Shown: piece by piece, positions 23,401 to 30,734 of the stretch
How positions within the stretch are numbered: the stretch's first letter is position 1
Layout of the letters: every line of letters begins with the position of its first letter
DNA from: Streptomyces guryensis
Lineage (GTDB): Bacteria > Actinomycetota > Actinomycetes > Streptomycetales > Streptomycetaceae
Reading direction: 5' to 3'
Assembly: GCF_021261325.1 (NCBI RefSeq)
Contig: NZ_JAJSBI010000045.1
Coordinates: 1-45,431, forward strand
DNA: 45,431 nt
The notes under the pieces: model-generated
Databases searched by the model: none
What the model saw: the letters and a program-made list of their open reading frames with translations, nothing else
Told to the model about the DNA's origin: nothing
Translations under genes and position numbers: made by a program

Positions 23401-26041
23401 CACCGACGAGCACGGCAAGCCGGACTACTGGTCCCCCGAGGACAACGCGAACGACAACCAGATCCGCTGGGCGGGCGCCCCCCACACCTACGCGGGCCGG
23501 GGCGACGACCCTCACACGCCCGCCCGTATCGCCTGGGACCTCCAGCAGGCCGGACACGGCGCCGCGGCCATCGTCCAGGTCGGCTGGCCCAACAACGGAG
23601 GCGGCCACGCCTTCAACGCCGTCAACCACCACGGCAACATCATCTGGATCGACACCCAGACCGGCGACGTCAGCCACAACCCGCTCCACATCGCCAACGC
23701 TGAACACGTCTGGCACATCCCCCTGGACGCCGACGGCAACCCGCTCCACCCCGCGGTGCCCGAGGCCAAGGACTCCGGGGACCAGAACGACGACGCGCAG
23801 ACCCAGAGCGACGGCGAAGCCCAGTCGGAGAACTCCGAGCACAACGACGGACAGCCGGACGACGCCCAGCCCCAGACCCAGACGTCTCAGAACGACGCCT
23901 CGGGCGACGCTCCGAAGCAGGTCGACGGCCCTACGCAGCAGCCCTCCACCACCGACCCGAACACGACGAAGGACGAGCCCGGAGACGAGAACGGCCGACC
24001 GCAGAGCGAGACCGACAACCCGTCCGAACCGGACCGCGCCCCTGATGGCCGGGAGAGCTCCCAAAACGCCCACGACGGCCGCCAGTCATCCCCGGCCGAC
24101 GGCAACACCGATCCGCGTCAGGAGCAGTCGCCCGACAGTCCCACGGAACACAAGCGCCCGTCCCCGGACGAGGCGCCCCGCCCCGACGAGCAGGACCGCA
24201 CCTCCGGCAAGGAGTCCGAGCAGCCGACTCCGAGGGCGGAGACGGACACCCGGGACGACCCCACGAGTCACCGGGACACACATCAGCGGAGTTCCACGCC
24301 CTCGGACCCGCGTGCGGCCGACCCGCAGCACCGGCACACCACGGACCCGCACACCCCGGATCCCCGTACCTCGGACCCACGTACGCACGATCCACGTACG
24401 CCCGATCCCCGCGTCTCGGACCTGAGAACGACCGATCCGCGGACGTCGGAGCCGCATCGGGACGCCCCCGAGCAGAAGCATCCGGAGAGCAACGACCACC
24501 CCGACGGTCAGCGCCCGGACACCGAGCCGGGGCCGGACCAGTCGCACTCCGATCACCCCGATCACCCCAATCACGGCGATCACAGCGATCACGGCGATCA
24601 CGGCGATCACGGCGATCACGGCGATCACGGCGATCACGGCGAGGATCCGCGGTCGGAGACGTCGGACCGGCCCGCGCCCCCGGACCGGGCCCACCCCGAG
24701 AGCTCCGCCCCGTCGGCGGCCGACGACCACCGTGACCGCCCCGGCAAGATGACCAAGGACTCCGCGGTCCCCGCCCACGAGAGCCTGCCGGACGGCAGGA
24801 ACTCCGATGCGTCCCACTACGTCAAGGACTCGGTCAACGGGAAGAAGCCGCTGTACGGCGACATCGCCGCCGAGCAGTCGGCGCAGCCGCCCAGGCCTGT
24901 GCACCCGGAACACCCGTCCGGTCCGGCGGAGCCCGCGGGCGACGGTTCGAGCGACCCGGACCAGCGCAGGCAGCGTGATCTGGACGTACTCGCGCGGGCC
25001 AATTCGAACGACCCGAAGGACAGGGCCTGGTTCGAGAAGTACTACCACCCGAGGAGCGGCTACCGCCGGAGCGTGACCGCACCCGCCGAGGACGGCCGTC
25101 CCGTCCCCCAGCTGCATCCCACGAACGATGCGAACGCTCCCTGGATGCTGGCCAAGGACGCACCGGAGGCCGATCCGGAGTCCTACATCGACGAGGGTGC
25201 GGATTCGGGTGAGCGGCACACGGAGATCTCCGACGAGAACCTGAAGCGGCTCGACCAGGCCGCCAAGGAACGTCAGGACGCGATCGACGCCGACGACCAG
25301 CCGCACAAGGACCGCAAGGCGGCCAAGGACGCCTATGAAGCGAACAAGACGCCGGAGAATTTGAAGAAATTCGAGGAAGCCGACGCGAGGCACAGTCCTC
25401 TGCACGGGAAGATGACGCGGGCCAGTGAGGATTACGGCGAGGCTGTCGCCGAATTCCATGTGATGCCTCAGCATTTCGAGACGTACGACCGCGTCGACGA
25501 CCGGGCCATGGGCAACAACCGGTTCGACCAGATCTGGATGGACCCCAGCACCGACCCACCCCAGTACGTCGTCGTGGAGGCCAAGGGCTCGCTGGAGGCC
25601 GGTCTCGGCGACCGGCGGGGGCTCGCGCCTGAGGCCGGCTCCGACCAGCCCGTCTCGCCGGGCGAGTCCGGCCAGGACCAGGGTGACGGCGCGCAGAACG
25701 ACGACCAGGACGGCCAGGACAGCCAGGACGCACCGAGTCCTGGTGTGCCGAGGGTCCGGCAGGGCACTCGCACGTACTTCGAGACGATTCTTCATGAGAT
25801 GGAGGCGCGCTCACGCCGGAACGAGCGGACCGCGACGACCGACGCCGAACTGGAAGCCGCCCAGGTGGAGCGGAAACTGGCAGGCGACCTCAGGAAGGCG
25901 CTGGAAGCGAACCCGTCGCGGGTCAAGTACATACTCGTCAAGGGCAACTCCTCCGGGGGCGAGCACCAGGGCTACGAGATGAAGCAGTTCGACATCAGAA
26001 CGGAAGCAGAGAAGGAGCGCGATGCAGATTCCGCGACATGA
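20453..26041 (+). CDS. Giant T7SS polymorphic toxin candidate: CpnT-like N-terminus, papain-fold deamidase-like domain, PD-(D/E)xK nuclease-like C-terminus
   Basis: 1862 residues from GTG 20453 (SMMLPDELEWVLEMLGY); the match to MSLTLPSELVWVLDLLGY of the paralogue at 31880 supports this start over TTG 20399. Residues 1-240 form the CpnT/WXG100-2-like helical module. Residues about 250-880 are Ser/Gly/Asp then Thr/Pro low complexity. Residues about 940-1090 resemble the papain-fold Tox-PL/glutamine deamidase family: Cys959 in NNCADCSRSF, His1052 in GGGHAFNAV, Asp1067 in IWIDTQTG. A polar linker with DPRT and DH(G/P) repeats follows. The last ~280 residues have a coil, FDQIWMDPS (Asp1692) and VVVEAKGS (Glu1709-x-Lys1711), then RQGTRTYFETIL, suggesting a PD-(D/E)xK nuclease. 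Two different toxin domains in one chain is unusual. The Imm49-like gene overlaps its end by 20 bases. Confidence 0.88.
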   Translation: MSMMLPDELEWVLEMLGYRWPTADEDKLKDSAKLWRKFGDDVIELHTTANLSAGQVVAHNAGDSIDAFSKTYRKFDSGGGDGYLGNAAQAAYLIANVMEACAYIVELAKWAVIAQLIALAIEIAAAQAAAPFTFGLSEVGALGATQVTRLIVRRLLDELKEALLNAVVEAMKEPAISMIEAIITDLIRQTVNVGFGAQEGYDLGATVKAGADGAWDAIKQTPQTLAEGVRDSLGEKAGHRAHHAVDSRIDGHGGGSEGGHGDGDSHSSDGDGDSNSSGGDGSSSSSNGDRDSNSSDSEGGSNSSSDSSSSGSHSNGSDSNGSDSSGSDSSTSTRSGHDVGTNIGGGISADTGGNSIGGLDLGAGPGSDSEAGSDSGAPGPTLSHSGPTLSDFDDPSPSGASSGGSDSGGASDGPSASGPSHSGGGSSVSGLASPTVHSVSASASSGGTSPSPSPGGHGGISTNIDSLAATAPTHTNAAPTAAPTTSDPSSNGAGGGRADGGSGIPASPLAPAAAGGVGGGSQHGAATGSSTPSGTSPSSPAPNSGTAKPTSVTSSGTTASASASSTTDGRVGGGAGLRVSGTGDGRIPGATDGRAPGTPDGRTPTQRTPGGTTPGDGTTPRNTSGTTPRDGTTPRNTTDTRPGDGTTPRTTPGTRPGDGTTPRTTPGTRPGDGTTPRTTPDPTGSTRTNTPDPTGSTRTNTPDPTGSTRANTPGQNSNTSAANQNPAQSSSPRTTSPSSSTSTTTPSTSTGSGSDRTSAPGNGTSDSSTPSGRTSDSSSRPGPANAPGTQDGASGASGSQNRQGTGTDPTPNRPPQQPAGSPSGSLPQPAAQPNNPQPQHQQLVTPVPVHTVVRTPSAPAAPSHTGPATPPAPGSPQAAPGSPDHQQHPQQDSLEDIRTDLDHHPGGLTEPDPADQQALVDAVPHNEDGTPQRFPDPFGSWSQLQNDGGNTVPGRSNNCADCSRSFLETWYGNPQVSAPRTLDTDEHGKPDYWSPEDNANDNQIRWAGAPHTYAGRGDDPHTPARIAWDLQQAGHGAAAIVQVGWPNNGGGHAFNAVNHHGNIIWIDTQTGDVSHNPLHIANAEHVWHIPLDADGNPLHPAVPEAKDSGDQNDDAQTQSDGEAQSENSEHNDGQPDDAQPQTQTSQNDASGDAPKQVDGPTQQPSTTDPNTTKDEPGDENGRPQSETDNPSEPDRAPDGRESSQNAHDGRQSSPADGNTDPRQEQSPDSPTEHKRPSPDEAPRPDEQDRTSGKESEQPTPRAETDTRDDPTSHRDTHQRSSTPSDPRAADPQHRHTTDPHTPDPRTSDPRTHDPRTPDPRVSDLRTTDPRTSEPHRDAPEQKHPESNDHPDGQRPDTEPGPDQSHSDHPDHPNHGDHSDHGDHGDHGDHGDHGDHGEDPRSETSDRPAPPDRAHPESSAPSAADDHRDRPGKMTKDSAVPAHESLPDGRNSDASHYVKDSVNGKKPLYGDIAAEQSAQPPRPVHPEHPSGPAEPAGDGSSDPDQRRQRDLDVLARANSNDPKDRAWFEKYYHPRSGYRRSVTAPAEDGRPVPQLHPTNDANAPWMLAKDAPEADPESYIDEGADSGERHTEISDENLKRLDQAAKERQDAIDADDQPHKDRKAAKDAYEANKTPENLKKFEEADARHSPLHGKMTRASEDYGEAVAEFHVMPQHFETYDRVDDRAMGNNRFDQIWMDPSTDPPQYVVVEAKGSLEAGLGDRRGLAPEAGSDQPVSPGESGQDQGDGAQNDDQDGQDSQDAPSPGVPRVRQGTRTYFETILHEMEARSRRNERTATTDAELEAAQVERKLAGDLRKALEANPSRVKYILVKGNSSGGEHQGYEMKQFDIRTEAEKERDADSAT
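22369..22494 (+). repeat. Three near-identical 42-bp tandem repeats in the toxin linker
   Basis: The unit begins CACCAGGCCGGGCGACGGCA and encodes TRPGDGTTPRTTPG. Copies start at 22369, 22411 and 22453; the first two are identical and the third differs only at its last bases. Degenerate copies lie upstream (from about 22290). Near identity suggests recent slippage or gene conversion. Confidence 0.9.
22493..22591 (+). repeat. Three 33-bp tandem repeats in the toxin linker
   Basis: Unit encodes DPTGSTRTNTP; copies at 22493, 22526 and 22559, the last with a Thr-to-Ala change. It follows the 42-bp array directly and keeps the reading frame. Confidence 0.9.
24355..24450 (+). repeat. 15-bp degenerate repeat encoding DPRT(S/H/P)
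   Basis: Six units of about 15 bases encode DPRTS, DPRTH, DPRTP, DPRVS, DLRTT, DPRTS. The peptide repeat is better kept than the DNA, so it may be selected as a linker. Confidence 0.75.
24551..24640 (+). repeat. Ten 9-bp repeats encoding an Asp-His-Gly tract
   Basis: Ten GATCACNNC-type units in a row; the last six are identical GATCACGGC. They encode (D/N)H(P/G/S) ten times. Such a His/Asp array could bind metal ions. It lies between the papain-fold and nuclease-like domains. Confidence 0.92.
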
Positions 26042-26873
26042 GTTCCCGACGCGAAATTCCGCGAGGATCCTCGCAACCCACACCAAGGACTTCTGGGAAG
26101 ACGTCGACGGGCTGCAGAACGAACCCTCGTGGTTCTCGAACGTCCTGGCCACCGCCATCGAGCTCTTCGGTGAGCACTGTGTCCTGGACCCGGAGTCCGA
26201 CAAGCTGGAGACCTGGGAAGCCTGCGTCACCGCCATGCAGGTCGGCTCCGCCCTCTTCGCGTCGGCGCAGGCCACGACCGGGACCATCGAGTGCCGTATC
26301 GGTCACAAGATGCACACCGTCCGGGCCGGCGCGCTGCCCCGTGCTCACGCCGGCAACTGGCTCAAGGCGTTCTGGTTGGCCTGTGTCTGCCGCGAGAAGA
26401 AGCGGATGACCGAGCTGTGCCAGTTTCCCGCCTCACGTCTTCGGCAGGCCGACGGGGTTCTCGACGAGTACATCTACGACTGGGTGGAAGCGCTCCAGGC
26501 CTATTGGCTCAAGCGCCCGGAGTTCGGCGACAAGCTGGTGGCCGCGGTGGACGGGACGGACCCCGCCGCCCTGCGACACGCGCCGCGTGACGGCGTACTG
26601 AAGATCATGTATCCGCCGATGAACCTCCTGACCCAGCTGGCGCGCGGTGACCAGGAGAAGTTCAACAACGAGCTGGCCAAGGCCGTGGAGTGGCACAAGG
26701 AGTACTGGACCCGCGACGAGGACCGCGCACTGACCGCCGAGGGCCTCGTGGCTCTGGGCCCGCTGGCCGTGTCCTGCCTCGCCGTCCAGGCCGGCTTCAC
26801 CATCACCGTCGAGTCCGAGTACCTGCCCAAGCATCTCCTCGAAGGTGCCTGGGTCAACGAGTTCCCCACGTAA
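26022..26873 (+). CDS. Imm49-like immunity protein
   Basis: A 283-residue soluble protein, all-helical in appearance. AAG GAG CGCG precedes the ATG at 26022, and the gene overlaps the giant toxin gene by 20 bases, so translation is coupled. The C-terminal part (EDRALTAEGLVALGPLAVSCLAVQAGF, then ESEYLPKHLLEG) is the pattern I associate with the Immunity 49 family of polymorphic-toxin systems. Its overlap with the 3' end suggests it protects the producer from the C-terminal nuclease-like domain. The family assignment is from recall. Confidence 0.82.
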   Translation: MQIPRHEFPTRNSARILATHTKDFWEDVDGLQNEPSWFSNVLATAIELFGEHCVLDPESDKLETWEACVTAMQVGSALFASAQATTGTIECRIGHKMHTVRAGALPRAHAGNWLKAFWLACVCREKKRMTELCQFPASRLRQADGVLDEYIYDWVEALQAYWLKRPEFGDKLVAAVDGTDPAALRHAPRDGVLKIMYPPMNLLTQLARGDQEKFNNELAKAVEWHKEYWTRDEDRALTAEGLVALGPLAVSCLAVQAGFTITVESEYLPKHLLEGAWVNEFPT

Positions 26874-26911
26874 CCAACCAGGCCGACCGACCAGCACCAG
26901 AGAGGAAGCGC

Positions 26912-27238
26912 ATGGCTCCCGACACGCCCGCCCCAACACCCCAAGCTCCGCCCACCACCCCGGACCAGGCCGTCGAGATCGTCCTCAGCCGCTACGCCCA
27001 GCCCAGACTCCCCGACGGCACCCCCGCCGAGCTCCACGTCCACGAGTTCGACATCGGCTACCTGGTGTACGCGGTCTTCCCGCCCCCCGCCGAGACTGCC
27101 GGCCCGCCCCGCCCCGCCCCGCCCGGCGGAGCCAAGATCGTGGTGTCGAAGGAGACCGGTGAGACCGTGACCGTCCCCAACTTCCCGACCGAGCAGGCGA
27201 TCGCGCTCTACCGCAAGAACGTCGAGCGCGAAGCCTGA
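26912..27238 (+). CDS. YrhB/Imm35-like small protein, candidate immunity protein
   Basis: 108 residues from ATG 26912, with AGAGGAAG 4 bases upstream. After a Pro/Thr-rich start, it reads PDQAVEIVLSRYAQP...LHVHEFDIGYLVYAVF...KIVVSKETGETVTVPNFPTEQAIALYRK. Helix, strand with a conserved G-Y-x-V, then a V-D/S-x-x-T-G-x-V turn is the YrhB/Imm35 plan. A second YrhB-like gene (41738) likewise follows a papain-fold toxin candidate. I infer this one guards against the papain-fold domain of the giant protein, while Imm49 handles the nuclease-like end. Confidence 0.65.
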   Translation: MAPDTPAPTPQAPPTTPDQAVEIVLSRYAQPRLPDGTPAELHVHEFDIGYLVYAVFPPPAETAGPPRPAPPGGAKIVVSKETGETVTVPNFPTEQAIALYRKNVEREA

Positions 27239-27278
27239 CGTCCACCCGTAACTCCGGCACACGCGAGGACCCACACCG

Positions 27279-29165
27279 ATGACCGCCCCGACCACCGGCT
27301 ACGCACCCCATCCCTACATAGGCGGCCGCACAGCCGTGCTGCGCGCACTCGCCGCCTGGCGGACGGAGCAGCCCGGTGCGCCCCGCGTCATCGTTCTCAC
27401 CGGCAATCCGGGCAGCGGGCGTTCACACCTGCTCACCGGCTTCCTGATGCTGTGCGATCCGGAGTTCCGTGGACGGCTGCCGCTGGCGGACCTCGACCCG
27501 TCGACCGTACCGCCCGAGCTGCCCGCCCCCGCGGTGCCGAGCGCGGCGGGGCTGACCGCGGCGCAGCTCGGCCGGCTGATCGCGGAGCACTACGGGCTTC
27601 GGCCCACCCGCGTCGAAGAGGTGTACGGCGCCCTGGGCGCCCTCGGCCGGACCGAGACCGTCGTCGTGCCCGACGTCGACCGGGCGGGTCCGGTGCGTAC
27701 GACAGGCGAGCCGACCCGCGTGGTACGGGAAGTACTCAAGCCCCTCGCCGCCACCGCCAACATCCGGCTGCTCGCGGACGTGCCCCGTGACCTCACCACC
27801 GAACTCGTCTCTGCACTCCCGCCCGGCACCGCGCAGGTCATCGACCTGGACGACCCGCAGTGGGCCGACCCGCACAGCCTGGTGCTGCAGGCCGACGCGC
27901 TGCTCAGCCCGGAGTCCGGTGCACCGGAGCTGCCCTTCACCGCGGATCCCTCGATCCGGCGCGCCCTCGCGGAGGCGATCGGACGCCGGGCCGGCACCAG
28001 CCCGCTCACCGTGCAGCTCGCCGTACAGAGCATCCTGACGAGTCCGGGCACCGCCGCCCCGCACGACGAGACCCTTCTGCCCTCGTCCCTCGGCCAGGCA
28101 CTCGACCTGCACGCCCGCCGCCTCGGAGCGGATCCGCAGACCCTGCGTCACCTCCTGACGCCGCTGGCCCTCGGGGAGGGCGACGGTCTGCCCATCGACC
28201 TCTGGATACGGCTCGTCAACGCCCTTGCCGGCGAGGACATGAGCGGCGCCCTCGCGAACAGCGGCGAACTGGCCGGGCCGTTCGTCGAGTCACTCCGGCG
28301 GGACGGGGACGGCAGCGCGCGTACGCTGCTACGGCTGCTGCACCCGGCCATCGGCGACGAGATCCGCGCCGGGCTGCCGAACGTCCGCGCGGCCCAGGCC
28401 CAGATCGCGATGACTCTGCTGGAGGCAGTGCCGGACCAGGACTGGGGCAAGGCCGACGCGTACGTACGCGACCACATCGCGGGCCACACGCTGGAAGCGG
28501 GCCTGCTGCCCCAACTCCTGACGGATCCAGGGTTGTTCGTGCACGCCGACCCCGTACCGCTGCGGACCGCCGTCGAGGCCGTACCGGCAGGGGAACTCGG
28601 CGCACCGGCCCGTACATATCTGCGCACGGCCCCTTTGCTGACCCGCACCCAGGCCCCCACGACACTGCGCGCCGCCCTGCTGGAGACCGCGTTCGTGGAG
28701 GACGGCCTCCCCGAGTACGCCGACGCCATCCACGGCCGGCTCGGCCTCGACCTGCCCTGGCGCACCCTGTGGAGCGTGTCCGTACCCGGCATCAGCGCGG
28801 TGGCCGTCGGCAGCCTGCCCCGTCCGGAAGGACCGGCCGATCCCGTCGCCGTGCTCGGCGTCCCGGCGGGCACGCTCGTCCACGCCCTCGCAGGGCCGGA
28901 CGACCTGGGCGACATCGACCCCGGGCAGGTCCTGCGCCTCACCGAGGAGGAGCGGGCCGCCGCTCCGCTGGGGCTGAGCCGCGGCGCTGACCACGTGCGC
29001 GTCTGGGACCGGGCGACGGAGGACATCGTGGCCGCACTGGTCTCCGACACCCCCGTCATCGCGGCCGCCCTCTCCCCGGACGGCATCCTCGTCGTGGCAA
29101 CCGAGCGCGGGGCGAAGGCCCTCCGCATCCCCGGACGACCTCTCGGCCGAGCGCGGTCCGTCTGA
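27279..29165 (+). CDS. P-loop ATPase with helical C-terminal region, function unknown
   Basis: 628 residues from ATG 27279 (GAGGA 9 bases upstream), 40 bases after the YrhB-like gene. A Walker A motif GNPGSGRSHLL is at about residues 42-52 and a Walker B-like strand TVVVPDVDRA near 130. About 300 residues of Ala/Leu-rich helices follow. The end (ADHVRVWDRATEDIVAALV...VIAAALSPDGILVVATERGAKALRI) looks like one or two WD/propeller blades, so a STAND-type NTPase with a truncated WD tail is possible. No HTH or catalytic effector domain is visible. Confidence 0.7.
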   Translation: MTAPTTGYAPHPYIGGRTAVLRALAAWRTEQPGAPRVIVLTGNPGSGRSHLLTGFLMLCDPEFRGRLPLADLDPSTVPPELPAPAVPSAAGLTAAQLGRLIAEHYGLRPTRVEEVYGALGALGRTETVVVPDVDRAGPVRTTGEPTRVVREVLKPLAATANIRLLADVPRDLTTELVSALPPGTAQVIDLDDPQWADPHSLVLQADALLSPESGAPELPFTADPSIRRALAEAIGRRAGTSPLTVQLAVQSILTSPGTAAPHDETLLPSSLGQALDLHARRLGADPQTLRHLLTPLALGEGDGLPIDLWIRLVNALAGEDMSGALANSGELAGPFVESLRRDGDGSARTLLRLLHPAIGDEIRAGLPNVRAAQAQIAMTLLEAVPDQDWGKADAYVRDHIAGHTLEAGLLPQLLTDPGLFVHADPVPLRTAVEAVPAGELGAPARTYLRTAPLLTRTQAPTTLRAALLETAFVEDGLPEYADAIHGRLGLDLPWRTLWSVSVPGISAVAVGSLPRPEGPADPVAVLGVPAGTLVHALAGPDDLGDIDPGQVLRLTEEERAAAPLGLSRGADHVRVWDRATEDIVAALVSDTPVIAAALSPDGILVVATERGAKALRIPGRPLGRARSV

Positions 29166-29306
29166 CCGCCACACCGAGGACGCCGAGGACACCCGCGAAG
29201 AGACGACACCCTTCACGCAGCCCGCTCCGGCTCCGCCGTCCCCCTCCTGATCTCACTGATAACTTGCTGCTTCTGCCAGTTACCTCCATTGAGTCCACGG
29301 GGAATC

Positions 29307-30023
29307 ATGAGCCAGCCGCCGTTCCAACCGCCGCAGCCTCCACAGCCTCCACAGGCACCGCAGAACTACCCGAACCCGTACAACCAGCCCGCCCCACCGC
29401 CGCAGCAGCCGGGGTTCGGACCGCCGTCTCCCCTTGCACAGCCGCCGATGCAGGCCGGGCCGGCACCCTTCCCAGGGCAGCCACCAATGCAGCCGGCGTA
29501 CCCGATGCAGCCGGGACCGCCCTTCCAGGCGCCTCCCTTCGGGCAGCGGCCGAACGCAGGCGGTAATGCCGTCGGCGCGGTGTTTCTCGGGTGGTTGGTC
29601 TCCTTCGTCGTCTCGGTGCTCTACACGGGTCTCGTCTTCGCCACGTACAAGCAGATCACGACCACCACCGCGTCCAACACCCTCTACCTGGCACACGCAC
29701 TCCTCAACGGAGCCGTCGTCGGCGCCCTGATCGGCAAGGTGGGCCGCGACAGCAACGGCGCCCGGATCGGTGGAGCCGTCATCGCCGCGCTCGGCGCGTT
29801 CTTCGGCTACGCCAACGCCCTTCCGCTCATCCTCGCCAAGGAACAGTCGTTCATGGCGCTCAAGAACCTGCTGGAATACGAACCCTTCTTCCCGGCCAAG
29901 GCCTGGTGGCACAGCGAAGCCACCGGCGGAGTCGACTGGTTCTCCGTACTCGGCCTCGTACTCGCTGCTGCCGCCGCCTGGGGCGTCGCCTACCTTGTCG
30001 GCAACAAGCGCCGTCCGGCGTGA
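29307..30023 (+). CDS. Multispan membrane protein with Pro/Gln-rich N-terminus
   Basis: 238 residues from ATG 29307 (GGGGA 4 bases upstream). Residues 1-80 are Pro/Gln/Tyr-rich (MSQPPFQPPQPPQPPQAPQN), like several other membrane proteins of this island. Three to four hydrophobic helices follow: AVFLGWLVSFVVSVLYTGLVF, ALLNGAVVGALIG, IGGAVIAALGAFFGYANALPLIL and a last one before the basic C-terminus. I recognise no family. Position suggests an accessory T7SS or immunity role. Confidence 0.75.
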   Translation: MSQPPFQPPQPPQPPQAPQNYPNPYNQPAPPPQQPGFGPPSPLAQPPMQAGPAPFPGQPPMQPAYPMQPGPPFQAPPFGQRPNAGGNAVGAVFLGWLVSFVVSVLYTGLVFATYKQITTTTASNTLYLAHALLNGAVVGALIGKVGRDSNGARIGGAVIAALGAFFGYANALPLILAKEQSFMALKNLLEYEPFFPAKAWWHSEATGGVDWFSVLGLVLAAAAAWGVAYLVGNKRRPA

Positions 30024-30095
30024 CTTGTACGCTGCTGTGCCGCCCTGCCTCAGCGGAAGGCGGGGCCGTCACCACGACGCGCCGTCGCTACGGCG

Positions 30096-30301
30096 ATGAG
30101 CGCCCTCGTACTGTTCGGCGGTACAGCGGTGACCGCCGGCCTCGGGGACGGAATGCCGCTGCACCCCACCCTTCGATCGCACAGCCTGCCGCCCAGCAAC
30201 TCGCTGCCCCGTACCGGGTGTACGAACCGGATACCTCCGGTGGGCAGGACTGCACGGGGCTGGCGCTGGTGTACGACCCCGCGGCCGTGCCTCAGCGCTG
30301 A
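30096..30301 (+). pseudogene. Possible decayed small exported-protein gene
   Basis: A signal-like start (MSALVLFGGTAVTAGLGDGM) with G/C-biased third bases breaks frame near 30150. The continuation in the neighbouring frame (PYRVYEPDTSGGQDC, then TGLALVYDPAAVPQR and stop at 30301) looks coding. It overlaps the 3' end of the convergent gene by 10 bases. It could be chance in such G+C-rich DNA. Confidence 0.25.
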
Positions 30302-30681
30302 GCCGACCGCTTTCCGCCGACCGAACCGTGCACGGGGGCGTCCCGTTCGGCACGTTCGCGTTCGAGTTCGGCCTGCTGCCGTGCGTCCCAGTCCGCGAAC
30401 TGGCCCTTGGACTGCTGGCGTTCGACGTACGTCTGGTCCTCGGCCGCCCGGCGCATCTCGTGGAGCCTCTGGTAGACGGCTTCGGTGTAACGCGGGTCCT
30501 GGAAGGCGTCCTTGACATCGGCCCGCCCGCTCAGCACCTCACTCGCCATCTCACGCAAGGCCGGGTCGAGCGAGGTCGCGCCGGCGATGGTGCGCAGGGA
30601 GCGGCGCAGCCGCAGGGCCTGCTCGGGGTCCTGGGCGATCCCCATGAGTTCCTCGTCCTGGATCTCCCGGTCCGCGGTCAT
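30292..30681 (-). CDS. Small T7SS-island protein with SGR-DP helical domain (paralogue of 19208-19642)
   Basis: 129 residues from ATG 30681 (AGGAAGGA 11 bases upstream). The core SLDPALREMASEVLSGRADVKDAFQDPRYTEAV followed by MRRAAEDQTYVERQ aligns with the 19208-19642 product. The C-terminus is a charged coiled-coil-like stretch (ARQQAELERERAERDA). It lies 53 bases downstream of the CpnT-like module gene, probably in one operon with it and the WXG100-like gene. Confidence 0.75.
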   Translation of the reverse strand: MTADREIQDEELMGIAQDPEQALRLRRSLRTIAGATSLDPALREMASEVLSGRADVKDAFQDPRYTEAVYQRLHEMRRAAEDQTYVERQQSKGQFADWDARQQAELERERAERDAPVHGSVGGKRSAQR

Positions 30682-30734
30682 GGGTGCGGCCGTCCTTCCT
30701 GTCGTGTCCTGTCGTGTGCCACCGGTGAGGGACG

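Noticed and set aside
24086..25795. Minus-strand frame with an IAVIAVIAV tract
   Set aside because: The hydrophobic tract is the complement of the Asp-His repeat; the plus strand carries the toxin domains.
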